From Nostoc sp. UHCC 0302 (GTDB taxonomy: Bacteria; Cyanobacteriota; Cyanobacteriia; Cyanobacteriales; Nostocaceae), in NCBI RefSeq assembly GCF_038096175.1, contig NZ_CP151099.1, forward strand, positions 6,798,001 to 6,862,000: a stretch of 64,000 bases of DNA. The letters are read 5' to 3'. The position numbers were made by a program, and so were the translations under genes. This document shows, piece by piece, positions 8,901 through 17,120 of this stretch. The notes beneath the pieces were generated by a model. It ran no database searches and was not told where the DNA came from. It saw nothing but the letters and a program-made list of their open reading frames with translations. Position 1 is the first letter of the stretch. Every line of letters begins with the position of its first letter.

Positions 8901-10848
8901 TGAAACCAGTCGGCAAGTAAATTCCTGCGCCAGTGATGACTCGCAAACCTCCAACTACATCCAAAAGACCTGTGGGTTTTTGAGATGCTACCTTTTCCCA
9001 GAATTCATCCCTATCTGTATCGCCAAAATCATCTAATTGGTTAGCTTGGGTGAAGCGCTGACGAGTGTTGGTATTGTTATCCCACTCCTTACCAGAAATG
9101 TTCTGTCCTTTGTCTGAACTAACAAATTTAGTACCGTCGTACCATAATTGTGGTAAGTTGTTGCCTACTAAAACGCGATCGCCAATAAGTTTTTCTTCAT
9201 CTAGTGTGAGAGCTTTCAGAACAGCTGGGTCTGTCGCTGCTAGCTCAATCTTATTGGTACTAGTCCGTGCTTTAATCCCTATTCCAGCATAACCACCAGT
9301 CTCTGTTGTGCCATTACTGGGATTGAAGGGGAAAGCCCATACGTCCTGTGGTCGTAGAGCATCTCCACTTCCTTGAAGTGGGCTAGTTGTTGTGTAGTCA
9401 TAAGCTCCGGTTCCAGTTTTCACCAGCGCATTACCACCAACAGCCACCTCTGCATAGGGAACACGCCGTGTCCGCTTTTTGAAGTAAGTCTTTAGTTGAT
9501 CTGTCTTAGCATCAGTTGCTGATAATGTGGCATCAGCCTGTTGAGCGCTGGTAATTCCATCTTTAACTTCTTTGGGCAAAGATGCCGTGCTTATACTACT
9601 AGCTGCATCCACTAAGCGTTTAATTCGCTGAGCATAGGCCGCATCGTTATAACCTGCTTGATTTCCGTAAACAGTTTCAGGTACAGTCTTATTGCCGTTG
9701 TGAATATTAGCAGAACCCCCTGAATAAGGTTTTTCGTCTTTAAAGAAATCTACTACTACACTAGTACTAGTATCAGGGGATGTATTTGTGTTTTCATTTA
9801 TGCGTGTGTTGACCACATTGCCAGCAACAACAATTTTGCTGTTTTCCTCTGTGTAATAGCAAGAGTAAGGACTGCTAACTTGATAAAATCTCACTGTATT
9901 TCTTGTTAGCAAATTACCATTAGTGAAGACACGTCCATTAATCTTGATTCCACCTCCAGGTGAAATTTCTAAATCATTTTCATAAATGACAGCGTTGTTG
10001 CTTAATGGAACCCGCTCCCGGTCTTGCTGATACTCTAGCGCGGCAAAGCCTTTATTACCTGTAAACTTCTTATATTTGGTATAATCAGCGCCCAATGCAG
10101 CTGAAGTTGGCTCCACTGTAATAGGCACAGTGGTTGTATAGACAAAAATACTTCTTTTCAGCTTACTACCAACTTTATACCAACCTTGACTGCCTACTAA
10201 GTCGGCACTAGTAGCAACATTACTCACACATCGACCACTTGTAGCGCCTTCATCCATTGGTTGCGCTCTTGCTTCTAGAGGGCTTCTAGCTCTGGTAGTA
10301 GTAGGAGTCCGAAAGTAAATGCCATAGATAGTGAAGCTATCAAAGTAGCCGTCATTGTCAGTATCAACAGGATATTTCCAAACTGACTTGAGCGGTTCTT
10401 CATTGTTCTTGACCAGCTTCAACTGTGTCTCATCACCAAATGTAAATTCGCTAATGTTGTCGTTGACTACTTGGCTCAGTGAGAAATCTGAGGGGGTTGA
10501 GCGTGGTAATCTAGGGTCTTGAAATAGCTTTTCTAATTTTGCTTTTGCGCGATCAAGAGCTGGTGCTGCTGCCCTAAGAACAGTCTCATTTACCCGGACA
10601 TTACTAGCATTTTTTGAGCGTTCAAAAGACCGAAACAAAATTGCAGTTGTTAACAGAACAACGACTAAAACTACCATCGCTACTGTTGGCAGCACAAAAC
10701 CTGCATTTGCAGAGCTTCGTCTTCTCTTGATGACAAATAAAGTTCGCAGTAACCAAACAATGCGCTTTTTAATCGCATGGAAAAACTGCTTACTAATTTG
10801 TTGGAAGGTTTTTCTTATTGTCTTGAATAGGGAGCGTTTTCGAGACAT
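5926..10848 (-). CDS. hpsA: Hormogonium polysaccharide biosynthesis protein HpsA (giant pilin-like protein)
   Basis: About 1640 residues. A very basic leader of ~50 residues ends in SSANAG|FVLPT, followed by a hydrophobic helix (VAMVVLVVVLLTTAILF). This is a prepilin-like N-terminus whose +5 position is Thr instead of Glu, as in PilX/GspK-like proteins. The large extracellular part carries Ca-binding-like Asp loops (DTDNDGYFD near residue 170; FDANGDGLLGN roughly two-thirds along). Length and sequence match the cyanobacterial HpsA family. I prefer the ATG at 10848 (MSRKRSLFK) over the one five codons upstream, since homologues as I recall begin MSRKR. It is the first gene of the hpsABCDE run. 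A 450-bp leader separates it from rpmB. Confidence 0.9.
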   Translation of the reverse strand: MSRKRSLFKTIRKTFQQISKQFFHAIKKRIVWLLRTLFVIKRRRSSANAGFVLPTVAMVVLVVVLLTTAILFRSFERSKNASNVRVNETVLRAAAPALDRAKAKLEKLFQDPRLPRSTPSDFSLSQVVNDNISEFTFGDETQLKLVKNNEEPLKSVWKYPVDTDNDGYFDSFTIYGIYFRTPTTTRARSPLEARAQPMDEGATSGRCVSNVATSADLVGSQGWYKVGSKLKRSIFVYTTTVPITVEPTSAALGADYTKYKKFTGNKGFAALEYQQDRERVPLSNNAVIYENDLEISPGGGIKINGRVFTNGNLLTRNTVRFYQVSSPYSCYYTEENSKIVVAGNVVNTRINENTNTSPDTSTSVVVDFFKDEKPYSGGSANIHNGNKTVPETVYGNQAGYNDAAYAQRIKRLVDAASSISTASLPKEVKDGITSAQQADATLSATDAKTDQLKTYFKKRTRRVPYAEVAVGGNALVKTGTGAYDYTTTSPLQGSGDALRPQDVWAFPFNPSNGTTETGGYAGIGIKARTSTNKIELAATDPAVLKALTLDEEKLIGDRVLVGNNLPQLWYDGTKFVSSDKGQNISGKEWDNNTNTRQRFTQANQLDDFGDTDRDEFWEKVASQKPTGLLDVVGGLRVITGAGIYLPTGFTTMGDFSTAKDTVWPDTMPVGVTSKDQGLPDDNTPYLQMRATAVYHYKDSFYDPKTPSTYQTPIACVASYYDPTNSITAKNRATDIAGNALTSLTGVSAVDPESPANTSNKSLNGIVYSASSLTTTGYTAALNYQASLKYPNGRWVNKPLKDALANAGNLTLSQQSAIDSAVCALKILDGSIGAPTNTAVPHGAIRETTLLDARQIKAIDKPYSSSAIKYDLDIEFRQPLEIRTTVLDLGSLKTKSKTGGEFLFPNSGIIYATRDDALPDLSSTSNPNSFANKEERKTFIDLSSKDFKLDSTRRPNGIMLINGGDLSRNATYKPEEKGLILASDLPVYVKGDFNKHTKQEFLQNLDSTWDNFYSRGSTTATALNSNFACRKGQFTSCDTGESWRPATVLADAITVLSANFREGYRSDGDYDLNDNYDTVDNVGNPVFLPNFDANGDGLLGNVNESDFGFDLNGNNNKTDTGVAEASQITASSATKINGFWDNNFVTSRDFQDSTYSSTSSISGNLSPNATNPYPYSSYFNNFVTPVQRRATFSEYIMEICPKLTVTACTPTDWVVGYDLNDGGFDATEKNIKANQLVKAIADAGITSIETNKLRAGTTARPATDSADSAIQRYPRRVAFLRHTAGLTVKKGGTDITGAENTLVLDPDDKTPIPLGIFENGGSKQVNYFPFSNTIHIAGTPYQKYDTSSSASNPNRPRTQSNALWFRTNKSGAKNYAANYPLSILNASSLTGTRATEQPLLVPVLQIQFPFKTPTDTDTLQEGENGDKVINNGDWFQRATATETNLVFAQGDTPSRPPTTGNTGELGGGLENFIRFLENWKDRDLTARGSFIQFKRSSYATAPWQGLIADYNNDDLGYLSTSGAIFGYPQGYRVNSNNVSGKNWGRSPFYITPNRAWGFDVALLTQLPDLFSQRFTAPTLSPPNEFYREVPRDDNWVKTLLCAAQVDSTGGYDNAAAAYNVTTPTAINYKYAVSSDQRPSCP

Positions 10849-10863
10849 AGTTGTTTTTTTCAA

Positions 10864-11225
10864 ATAGTTTGTGACAATTTTTTGAATATTTTTATGTTTT
10901 TAACCATGCCTGTGAGATAAATTTTAAGGCAAAAGCTAAGGTAAAATTGGTGTAAGTAATTAGTGCATCTTGATTTACAAAATACACATTTTTAAGGTGA
11001 GATTATTTACCATTTATTCGGTTTTATCTGATTGCTAACTACTGATTGTTTTAAATTATTTAATTCCAGTTATAAAATAAATTAAGAGCAAAATTTCACA
11101 GTAAGTTTACGGAAATGTATTTTATCTGAAGGCAACTTTATAAAGAAGTTGTTAGCAGAGTAAGCTTATATTACCCATCTGTTCTAAGAAAATATCAGTT
11201 GTTAATGCAAAATAATGTAAGACAA
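10864..11225. other. AT-rich region upstream of hpsA
   Basis: About 360 bp of AT-rich sequence between hpsA and the rpmB terminator. No ORF, RNA gene or strong hairpin is visible. It must contain the promoter of the hpsA transcript, but I could not identify convincing -35/-10 boxes or a sigma-factor-specific motif. Confidence 0.5.
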
Positions 11226-11252
11226 TTAAAAACCTCCCCGAAGTGGGGAGGT
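11224..11252 (-). terminator. Rho-independent terminator of rpmB
   Basis: On the minus strand ACCTCCCC (11252-11245), a 5-nt loop and GGGGAGGT (11239-11232) form a perfect 8-bp GC-rich stem. It is followed directly by TTTTTAATT. It lies 64 bp downstream of the rpmB stop, so rpmB transcription is insulated from hpsA. Confidence 0.85.
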
Positions 11253-11315
11253 GACAAGGAAAATATTCTTAAATCCAGCAGTTAGGGTTGGGGATTGATA
11301 GGTTTGTGGAGAAGC

Positions 11316-11552
11316 TTAGTAATGGTTCAAGTTAATGCCAGCTTCTTTTGCCATTGCTTCCAACCCTTTGGTTTCTAGGGTTTTGATGGCTTTGGTAGAC
11401 AACTTCAATCTCACCCAGCGATTTCCACTTGGCCACCAAACACGCTTGCTTTGCAGATTGGCTTGTTGAAGGCGTTTAGTACGGCGGTGGGAGTGGGAAA
11501 CTGCAAAGGCGTTATTTGCCTTTTTACCAGTTAGTTCACAGCGACGAGACAT
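11316..11552 (-). CDS. rpmB: 50S ribosomal protein L28
   Basis: From [20 protein letters not shown] the protein has 78 residues, the usual cyanobacterial L28 length. It is rich in Arg/Lys and ends ...EAGINLNHY. The frame is open for 14 more codons upstream, but that extension has no homology to L28, so the internal ATG at 11552 is chosen. L28 is a component of the large ribosomal subunit. It lies between htpG and hpsA on the same strand and has its own terminator. Confidence 0.95.
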   Translation of the reverse strand: MSRRCELTGKKANNAFAVSHSHRRTKRLQQANLQSKRVWWPSGNRWVRLKLSTKAIKTLETKGLEAMAKEAGINLNHY

Positions 11553-11670
11553 AGCAATTATCTCCAGATTGTTATTTTCATACAGCCTTTCCATTTTAGG
11601 GCTTAGGCAACGGAAGTAGGAGATGAAAGATGAGGATCTCTTTTGCCTAACTATTAACTCTTAACTATTC

Positions 11671-13662
11671 TTACTTGCTAGCTTGTTCCGTAAGCTTTGT
11701 GAGTACTTCGTTTGAACGTTCAACGAAAGATTTCATTCCCTCAGCGTCAAAACCTTTTTGAGACATTAGCGCCAAATCGTAGACGTGTTGACAAATCAAG
11801 TTCACCAAAGGATTTGTAGGCGATTCACCATCACCTTGAATGATAGTTCCTTGGTTGAGGTTCGCTAGATTTTGAATCAGGGGGTGAGCAGTATTCACCA
11901 GCAAAATGTGGTCTTCTGGAAATTCTGTGGTCTGCTGCTGCATCATGGCGTTCATTTCTCGCAGACGACGGAGAATCTCTGGTAAAAGCACGATCGCAGG
12001 TGGTGTTCCTTGTGAATCGTCGGTTTTCAAAGCTTCGGTGCGGATGTTGAGTCTGGGTTTGTTGAGTGATTTTTCAAATAACTCTTTGATCACTTCACTG
12101 CGGGTTTTGTTGGTTTTGGGGTCAACAATTTCGCTAGCTTTATCTTGCTCTAAAAGCGTATTATCTAAGTCTGAGTCTACCCGTGTAAATTTGACATCCT
12201 GATATTCCCGCTCTAAAAAGTTAATGAAGTGGGTGTCGATGAAGGAGTCCATAAACAGGACTTCCAAGCCTTGGTTTTTATGCAGTTCTATATAAGTAGC
12301 TTGAACTGCTTCATCGGTGCTGTAAAAAACCCGGTTTTCGTGACGTTCCTTGTTACGTTCTAGGTACTCTTTCAGGGTGGTGTAGGGAGTGCTGGATGCT
12401 GAAGTTTCAGGGCTGGCTGAAGCAGAAGTCACATCTTGCCAAACATCGCCTTCTGAAGACTGTACTTCAACTGCGGGAGTTTCAGCAGCAGGTTTTTCTG
12501 AAAATTTCGCAGTCGTGCGGAAGATGATGATGTCTTCGATTTGTTTTTTGAATTTCTCGTCGTTGAGAACACCAAATTTCACAAAAGTGCCAAGGTCTTT
12601 CCAAGCGCTAATGTATTGTTCGCGGCTATCGCGGTAAAGTTCTTTGAGGCGATCGCCTACTTTCTTAGCTATGTAATCGCCAATTTTCCGCACGGTGCGA
12701 TCGCCTTGCAATGCACTGCGCGATACGTTCAAAGGAATATCAGCGCTATCAATTACACCCCGCATCGGCATGAGAAATTGCGGGATAATTTCTTCACAGT
12801 TGTCGCTAACAAAAACTTGATTAGAAAATAGTTTGATTTGCCCTTTAGTGACATCAACATCTGGCTTCATTTTGGGAAAATACAAAATGCCGTTGATGAT
12901 AAAGGGATAGTCAGTATTTAGATGTACCCACAACAGTGGTTCTTCCTGAAAAGGATATAGGTAACGGTAAAATTCTAAATAATCTTCTTGAGTCAAGCTA
13001 CTAGGAGACTCTCGCCAAGGTGCTTTTTGCCTATTTAATACTTCACCCTCCAGTTTAATTGGCACTGGCATGAAGTCGCAGTAGGTCTTGACAAGATTTT
13101 TAATACGTGCTGATTCTAAAAACTCCTCTTCTTCTCCTTGCAGAGTGAGAGTAATGGTAGTGCCACGAGTTGTTCTGGTTGACTCTTCTAGGGTGAATTC
13201 TGGAGAACCATCGCAAGTCCAGTGAACGGCTTGCGCCCCTTCTTGATAAGAAAGGGTATCAATTTCAACTTTTTGGGCCACCATGAACGAGGAGTAAAAG
13301 CCAAGACCGAAGTGACCGATAATTGGTTGATCTGATTTGCCTTCATACTTGTGAATAAATTCTTCGGCACTAGAGAAGGCAACCTGATTGATATATTTCT
13401 TTACTTCTTCTGCGGTCATCCCGATACCATTATCGGAGATGGAAAGGGTTTTATTATTTTTTGCGATCGCAATTTCAATTTCTGGTTCGCCTATATCTCC
13501 AGCGTAATCTCCAGCGCGGGATACCATTTTCAGCTTTTGGATGGCATCTACAGCGTTGGATACCAGCTCCCGCAAGAAGATTTGGTGGTCTGAGTAGAGC
13601 GACTTCTTGATAATTGGGAAAATGTTCTCAGTATGAATACTGATAGTACCTTGTTCTAGCAT
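11671..13662 (-). CDS. htpG: Molecular chaperone HtpG (Hsp90)
   Basis: 663 residues, close to the usual bacterial Hsp90 length. The GHKL ATPase domain shows all nucleotide-binding motifs: ELVSNAVDAIQKL (~33-45), DNGIGM (~77) and GHFGLGFYSSFMV (~117). The middle domain contains VDVTKGQIKLFSNQVFV and the conserved NVSRSALQ. The C-terminal dimerisation part ends QASK. A Ser/Ala/Glu-rich linker (about 400-425) is less conserved. In cyanobacteria HtpG works in heat and cold stress and in phycobilisome/chlorophyll homeostasis. Downstream is rpmB; the 76-bp gap suggests separate regulation. Confidence 0.97.
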   Translation of the reverse strand: MLEQGTISIHTENIFPIIKKSLYSDHQIFLRELVSNAVDAIQKLKMVSRAGDYAGDIGEPEIEIAIAKNNKTLSISDNGIGMTAEEVKKYINQVAFSSAEEFIHKYEGKSDQPIIGHFGLGFYSSFMVAQKVEIDTLSYQEGAQAVHWTCDGSPEFTLEESTRTTRGTTITLTLQGEEEEFLESARIKNLVKTYCDFMPVPIKLEGEVLNRQKAPWRESPSSLTQEDYLEFYRYLYPFQEEPLLWVHLNTDYPFIINGILYFPKMKPDVDVTKGQIKLFSNQVFVSDNCEEIIPQFLMPMRGVIDSADIPLNVSRSALQGDRTVRKIGDYIAKKVGDRLKELYRDSREQYISAWKDLGTFVKFGVLNDEKFKKQIEDIIIFRTTAKFSEKPAAETPAVEVQSSEGDVWQDVTSASASPETSASSTPYTTLKEYLERNKERHENRVFYSTDEAVQATYIELHKNQGLEVLFMDSFIDTHFINFLEREYQDVKFTRVDSDLDNTLLEQDKASEIVDPKTNKTRSEVIKELFEKSLNKPRLNIRTEALKTDDSQGTPPAIVLLPEILRRLREMNAMMQQQTTEFPEDHILLVNTAHPLIQNLANLNQGTIIQGDGESPTNPLVNLICQHVYDLALMSQKGFDAEGMKSFVERSNEVLTKLTEQASK

Positions 13663-14046
13663 GATTGGTAGTCTTTGATGTAATTATCTTGAGGACAGTG
13701 GAAATACACCCTAGTCTTCTGCTTTCAGGGATAAACCCAGAGAATGCAAAAGACCATGATACCAATTAGAATTTTAGAGGTATAGCTTAGGCGATCGTGT
13801 TTGTTTTAGAGGACTGTTTGCCCCCTAAATAGTATTCGGATTTCCCTACCGATTTGCATCTTTGATATTACGTAATATTAATTACATAATACTATAGTCA
13901 TGTTAAATCATGTGTGAACAAAAAAATTCCCGACTTCTCTAAAAATTCGGGAGTCTGAGCCTTACGAATTTCACAAATCAAATAGGCTCTATCGCTTCAA
14001 TCAGATCAACTCCTCCTTTTCCTTCCATAAAAAGGTTCAGTTTTGT
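13663..14046. other. Intergenic region between htpG and the GT2 operon
   Basis: 384 bp without an ORF. It contains the putative htpG promoter zone (13663-13900) and a minus-strand terminator for the glycosyltransferase run (13919-13952). No CIRCE-like inverted repeat was recognised. Confidence 0.5.
13919..13952 (-). terminator. Putative terminator of the GT2 gene run
   Basis: On the minus strand TCCCGA (13952-13947) and TCGGGA (13933-13928) form a 6-bp stem with a 13-nt loop. It is followed by ATTTTTTT. It lies about 95 bp after the stop of the glycosyltransferase gene at 14047. Confidence 0.6.
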
Positions 14047-14976
14047 TTAAAGATGCTTCAAACAACCAATGCGATAGTGTAACTCAGCCAAGGTAATTTT
14101 TAAGACTGCTATCAATATTAACCGTTTCTGGCGCAATATAGACGGGTCATATTTAACACAATTCCAGAAAAAATGGGTAGCAATTGAGCTTTTCTGCTTA
14201 GCAGGAGGTGCATCTAAAGCTTTAAAGGTAAGGTATTGATAGAGTTGAGCCTTACTGTACTTTTTCAAATGCTGAACAGATGCAGCTTTTGAGTGAGTAA
14301 AAGCGCGTTCAATCACTTCTAAGGATGCCACTTCTTGTCTTTTAAGATTGGTAGACATTGAGTTCGCAGATACTCTATATAATATTTGCGCTTTTGGAAC
14401 TACTGTAAACTCATAGCGAGTAGCCAAGCGCAACCACATATCCCAGTCTTCGGCTGCTGGAAGTGACTCATCAAAACCACCAATCTCAGTGAAAGCTTCT
14501 TTTCGAATTAAAGGATTAGAGCCATTCTCCAAAATATTATACAGTAGGAGCTTGTTGTAAACATCACCTTTTAATGTAATCCGACTCCCAGATTTCAAGA
14601 ACTTACTGTCAACATCAATATAGTCTGTCCAGCTATAGGCTACGGCAGCATTTTCGGAATCTTCTAGCGCTTTCCATTGAGCTTCTAGCTTATCAAATGT
14701 CCAGAGATCATCGGCATCAATAAAAGAAATAAATTCACCATTAGTATGAGATAAACCTCGATTACGACTAGCAGCTAAACCCGCATTGTGATACGAAAAT
14801 ATTTTTAATCGTAAATCAGGAATGCTTTTAACAATCTCTTCTGTCGAGTCTGTTGAGCCATCATTAATAACTAAGACTTCTAAGTCACTAACGGTTTGCT
14901 TTAAAACAGATTCAATAGTTTTCTTGATAGTCTTTTCACCATTATATACAGGAATAATGACGGATATAAGTGGCAT
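14047..14976 (-). CDS. GT2 family glycosyltransferase (paralogue 1 of 3)
   Basis: 309 residues. GT-A fold: ISVIIPVYNGEKTI, VINDGSTDST (~38-47), then SFIDADDLWT (~87) as the DXD metal/donor site, and ENGSNPLIRKEAF (~150). PAAEDWDMWLRLA (~175) holds the ED catalytic region. No signal peptide. It is closely related to the two genes upstream, giving a tandem family of three. The C-terminal ~80 residues are helical and specific to this family. It probably acts in the cytoplasm on a lipid- or protein-linked acceptor of the hps pathway. Substrate unknown. Confidence 0.85.
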   Translation of the reverse strand: MPLISVIIPVYNGEKTIKKTIESVLKQTVSDLEVLVINDGSTDSTEEIVKSIPDLRLKIFSYHNAGLAASRNRGLSHTNGEFISFIDADDLWTFDKLEAQWKALEDSENAAVAYSWTDYIDVDSKFLKSGSRITLKGDVYNKLLLYNILENGSNPLIRKEAFTEIGGFDESLPAAEDWDMWLRLATRYEFTVVPKAQILYRVSANSMSTNLKRQEVASLEVIERAFTHSKAASVQHLKKYSKAQLYQYLTFKALDAPPAKQKSSIATHFFWNCVKYDPSILRQKRLILIAVLKITLAELHYRIGCLKHL

Positions 14977-15082
14977 ACTTGCCTCGTTTAATTAAATAAA
15001 AATTGTAAAAGTTTAACAATCTAGAGCTACAACAAAGCTTAGATAATTTATCAAAAAGAAGAAGTTAATATTTTTCTATATG

Positions 15083-16063
15083 CTAAATTTTTAAATATGC
15101 TAATAAAGTACTAGTATTTGAAAAGTGTGAAAACTTCTGAAACAATGCTTGAGATTGCTCATAATTTAGTAAAGCTATTGAAATAATTTTAAACAAAATT
15201 TTTAAAAAAATTTTTGTTTTAAGCATTGATGGATCACTCTTAACAGCATTCCAGAGGAATCTAGTAGACGTTAATATGACTGCCTTCTTTTCTGAGAAAC
15301 TTTCCAAGGTTTTATATAGTAAATATTTATATAAATTACTAAAACTAGACTTTTTTAGATATTGTAGAGATTGCGGAGCTTGACTAAAAGCACGTTCAAT
15401 AACTTGTAAACTTGCTAATTCCATTTTCACAACATTAGAAGACATAGAATTAGGAGATACTCGATATAAAATCTGTGGATATGGTACCGTTACAAATTGA
15501 TAGTGTAGAGCTAGCCGCAGCCATAAATCCCAATCTTCAGCAGGATTGAGTGATGCTTCAAACCCACCAATAGATATCAATGCCTGCTTACAAACTAGAG
15601 GATTAGAACCATTTTCTAAAAAATTTGCAAGTAAAAGCTTAGCATGAATATTACCATTTGCAGTAATGCGGCTACCTGTACGTAAAAATTTACCTTCAAT
15701 ATCAATGTGATCACACCAGCTGTAAGCTACAGATGCTTCGGAGTTTTCTTGCAAAGCCTTTATTTGAAATTCCAGCTTGTGTGGTGTCCAGATATCATCA
15801 GCATCAATGAAGGAAATATAATTACCATTAGCTTGTATCACTCCTCGATTGCGACTAATAGCTAGTCCAGCATTTGGATAGGAAAATACTTGCAATCGAG
15901 AATCAGAAAAGCTTTTAATAATATCTAAGGTTGAGTCTTGCGAACCATCGTTAATTACGATCAGTTCCCAATCAATAAAAGTTTGGTTTACAACTGAATT
16001 AATAGTTTCATAAATTGTTTTTTCTCCATTGTAAACCGGAAGAATTACTGATATTAATGGCAT
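15083..16063 (-). CDS. GT2 family glycosyltransferase (paralogue 2 of 3)
   Basis: 326 residues. It has the same architecture as its neighbours: ISVILPVYNGEKTI, VINDGSQDST, SFIDADDIWT, ENGSNPLVCKQAL and PAEDWDLWLRLAL. Similarity to paralogues 1 and 3 runs along the whole length, including the C-terminal LQVIERAFSQAP and LYKYLLYKTLE segments. All active-site motifs are intact, so it is probably functional. The genes are spaced 106 bp (downstream) and 24 bp (upstream), consistent with one transcript. Confidence 0.85.
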   Translation of the reverse strand: MPLISVILPVYNGEKTIYETINSVVNQTFIDWELIVINDGSQDSTLDIIKSFSDSRLQVFSYPNAGLAISRNRGVIQANGNYISFIDADDIWTPHKLEFQIKALQENSEASVAYSWCDHIDIEGKFLRTGSRITANGNIHAKLLLANFLENGSNPLVCKQALISIGGFEASLNPAEDWDLWLRLALHYQFVTVPYPQILYRVSPNSMSSNVVKMELASLQVIERAFSQAPQSLQYLKKSSFSNLYKYLLYKTLESFSEKKAVILTSTRFLWNAVKSDPSMLKTKIFLKILFKIISIALLNYEQSQALFQKFSHFSNTSTLLAYLKI

Positions 16064-16087
16064 AATTAATGATAGTAAATAAACACG

Positions 16088-17086
16088 CTAGTTTTTAAGG
16101 GAAAATGGATCAGTCTGGATGTACCCTAGTAAAGTACTTGTATTAAATACTCGCTTAAGTTTACTAAACATCACATGAGCGTATTGACTTGGTAGAAGAA
16201 TGATTACTGCAAGCTTTAAAAATACTTTAAAGATTACTCTTTTGAAGAAGATATAGGGATCAGTTCTGAGAGTTGAGATGAGAAATTTTACAGCTATCCG
16301 ACTTTTGTGTCGTTCTGGCTGTCCTTCTAGTGTTCTGTAAAGTAAGTACTTGTAGAGATTGGCAAGGCAATATGGCTTAAGGTACTGTAAAGATTCGGGA
16401 GCCTGATTGAAAGCACGTTCAAGCACTTGCAAGCAAGCGGTTTCCAACTTCCAAACATCAGCAGACATTGAGTTTGTTTGAACTCTGTAGAGAACTTGTA
16501 CTTTTGGTACAGCGACAAACTGATAACACGCGGCTAATCGTAGCAACAAATCCGAGTCCTGAGCATTAGTGAGTAATTCATCAAAACCACCAACGCTCAT
16601 AAAGGCATCTCGGCGAATCATGACATTAGAGCCATTTCCGATAAAATCTTCTAATAAAAGATGTGGATATACATTGCCTGTTACTGCAATCGTGCTACAC
16701 GTACGTAAAAATTGACCCCTTTCATCTATGCAATGAGTCCAACTATAAGCGATCGCAGTCTCAGGATTTTCTAGTAAGGCTTTATATTGTGTTTCTAATT
16801 TATCAGATGTCCAGAGATCATCACCATCTAAAAATGTAATAAATTCGCCAGTTGAATGATGTAAACCACGATTACGATTAACAGCTACATTAGCTTTAGG
16901 ATAAGAAAATACTTGAAGTCGAGAGTCTTTAAAATTAGAAATAACTTTCAATGTTGAGTCTGTTGAATCTGCATTAATTATTATTAATTCAAAGAATTCA
17001 AACTTTTGCTCTAAAACAGAAATTATTGTTTCACTAATAGTTTTTTCAGTATTAAATGCTGGAATAATGACAGATACAATTGCCAT
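16088..17086 (-). CDS. GT2 family glycosyltransferase (paralogue 3 of 3, more diverged)
   Basis: 332 residues. Motifs are VSVIIPAFNTEKTI, IINADSTDST (Ala-Asp in place of the usual Asn-Asp-Gly), TFLDGDDLWT and GNGSNVMIRRDAF. NAQDSDLLLRLA replaces the (A)EDWDxWLRLA of the other two copies. The loss of the conserved ED-W pair could change or weaken activity. It is the most diverged member of the tandem trio. It starts 34 bp downstream of the HpsE-like gene. Confidence 0.83.
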   Translation of the reverse strand: MAIVSVIIPAFNTEKTISETIISVLEQKFEFFELIIINADSTDSTLKVISNFKDSRLQVFSYPKANVAVNRNRGLHHSTGEFITFLDGDDLWTSDKLETQYKALLENPETAIAYSWTHCIDERGQFLRTCSTIAVTGNVYPHLLLEDFIGNGSNVMIRRDAFMSVGGFDELLTNAQDSDLLLRLAACYQFVAVPKVQVLYRVQTNSMSADVWKLETACLQVLERAFNQAPESLQYLKPYCLANLYKYLLYRTLEGQPERHKSRIAVKFLISTLRTDPYIFFKRVIFKVFLKLAVIILLPSQYAHVMFSKLKRVFNTSTLLGYIQTDPFSLKN

Positions 17087-17120
17087 AAAATAAATTATAA
17101 AATAATTTTTATATCTAACA

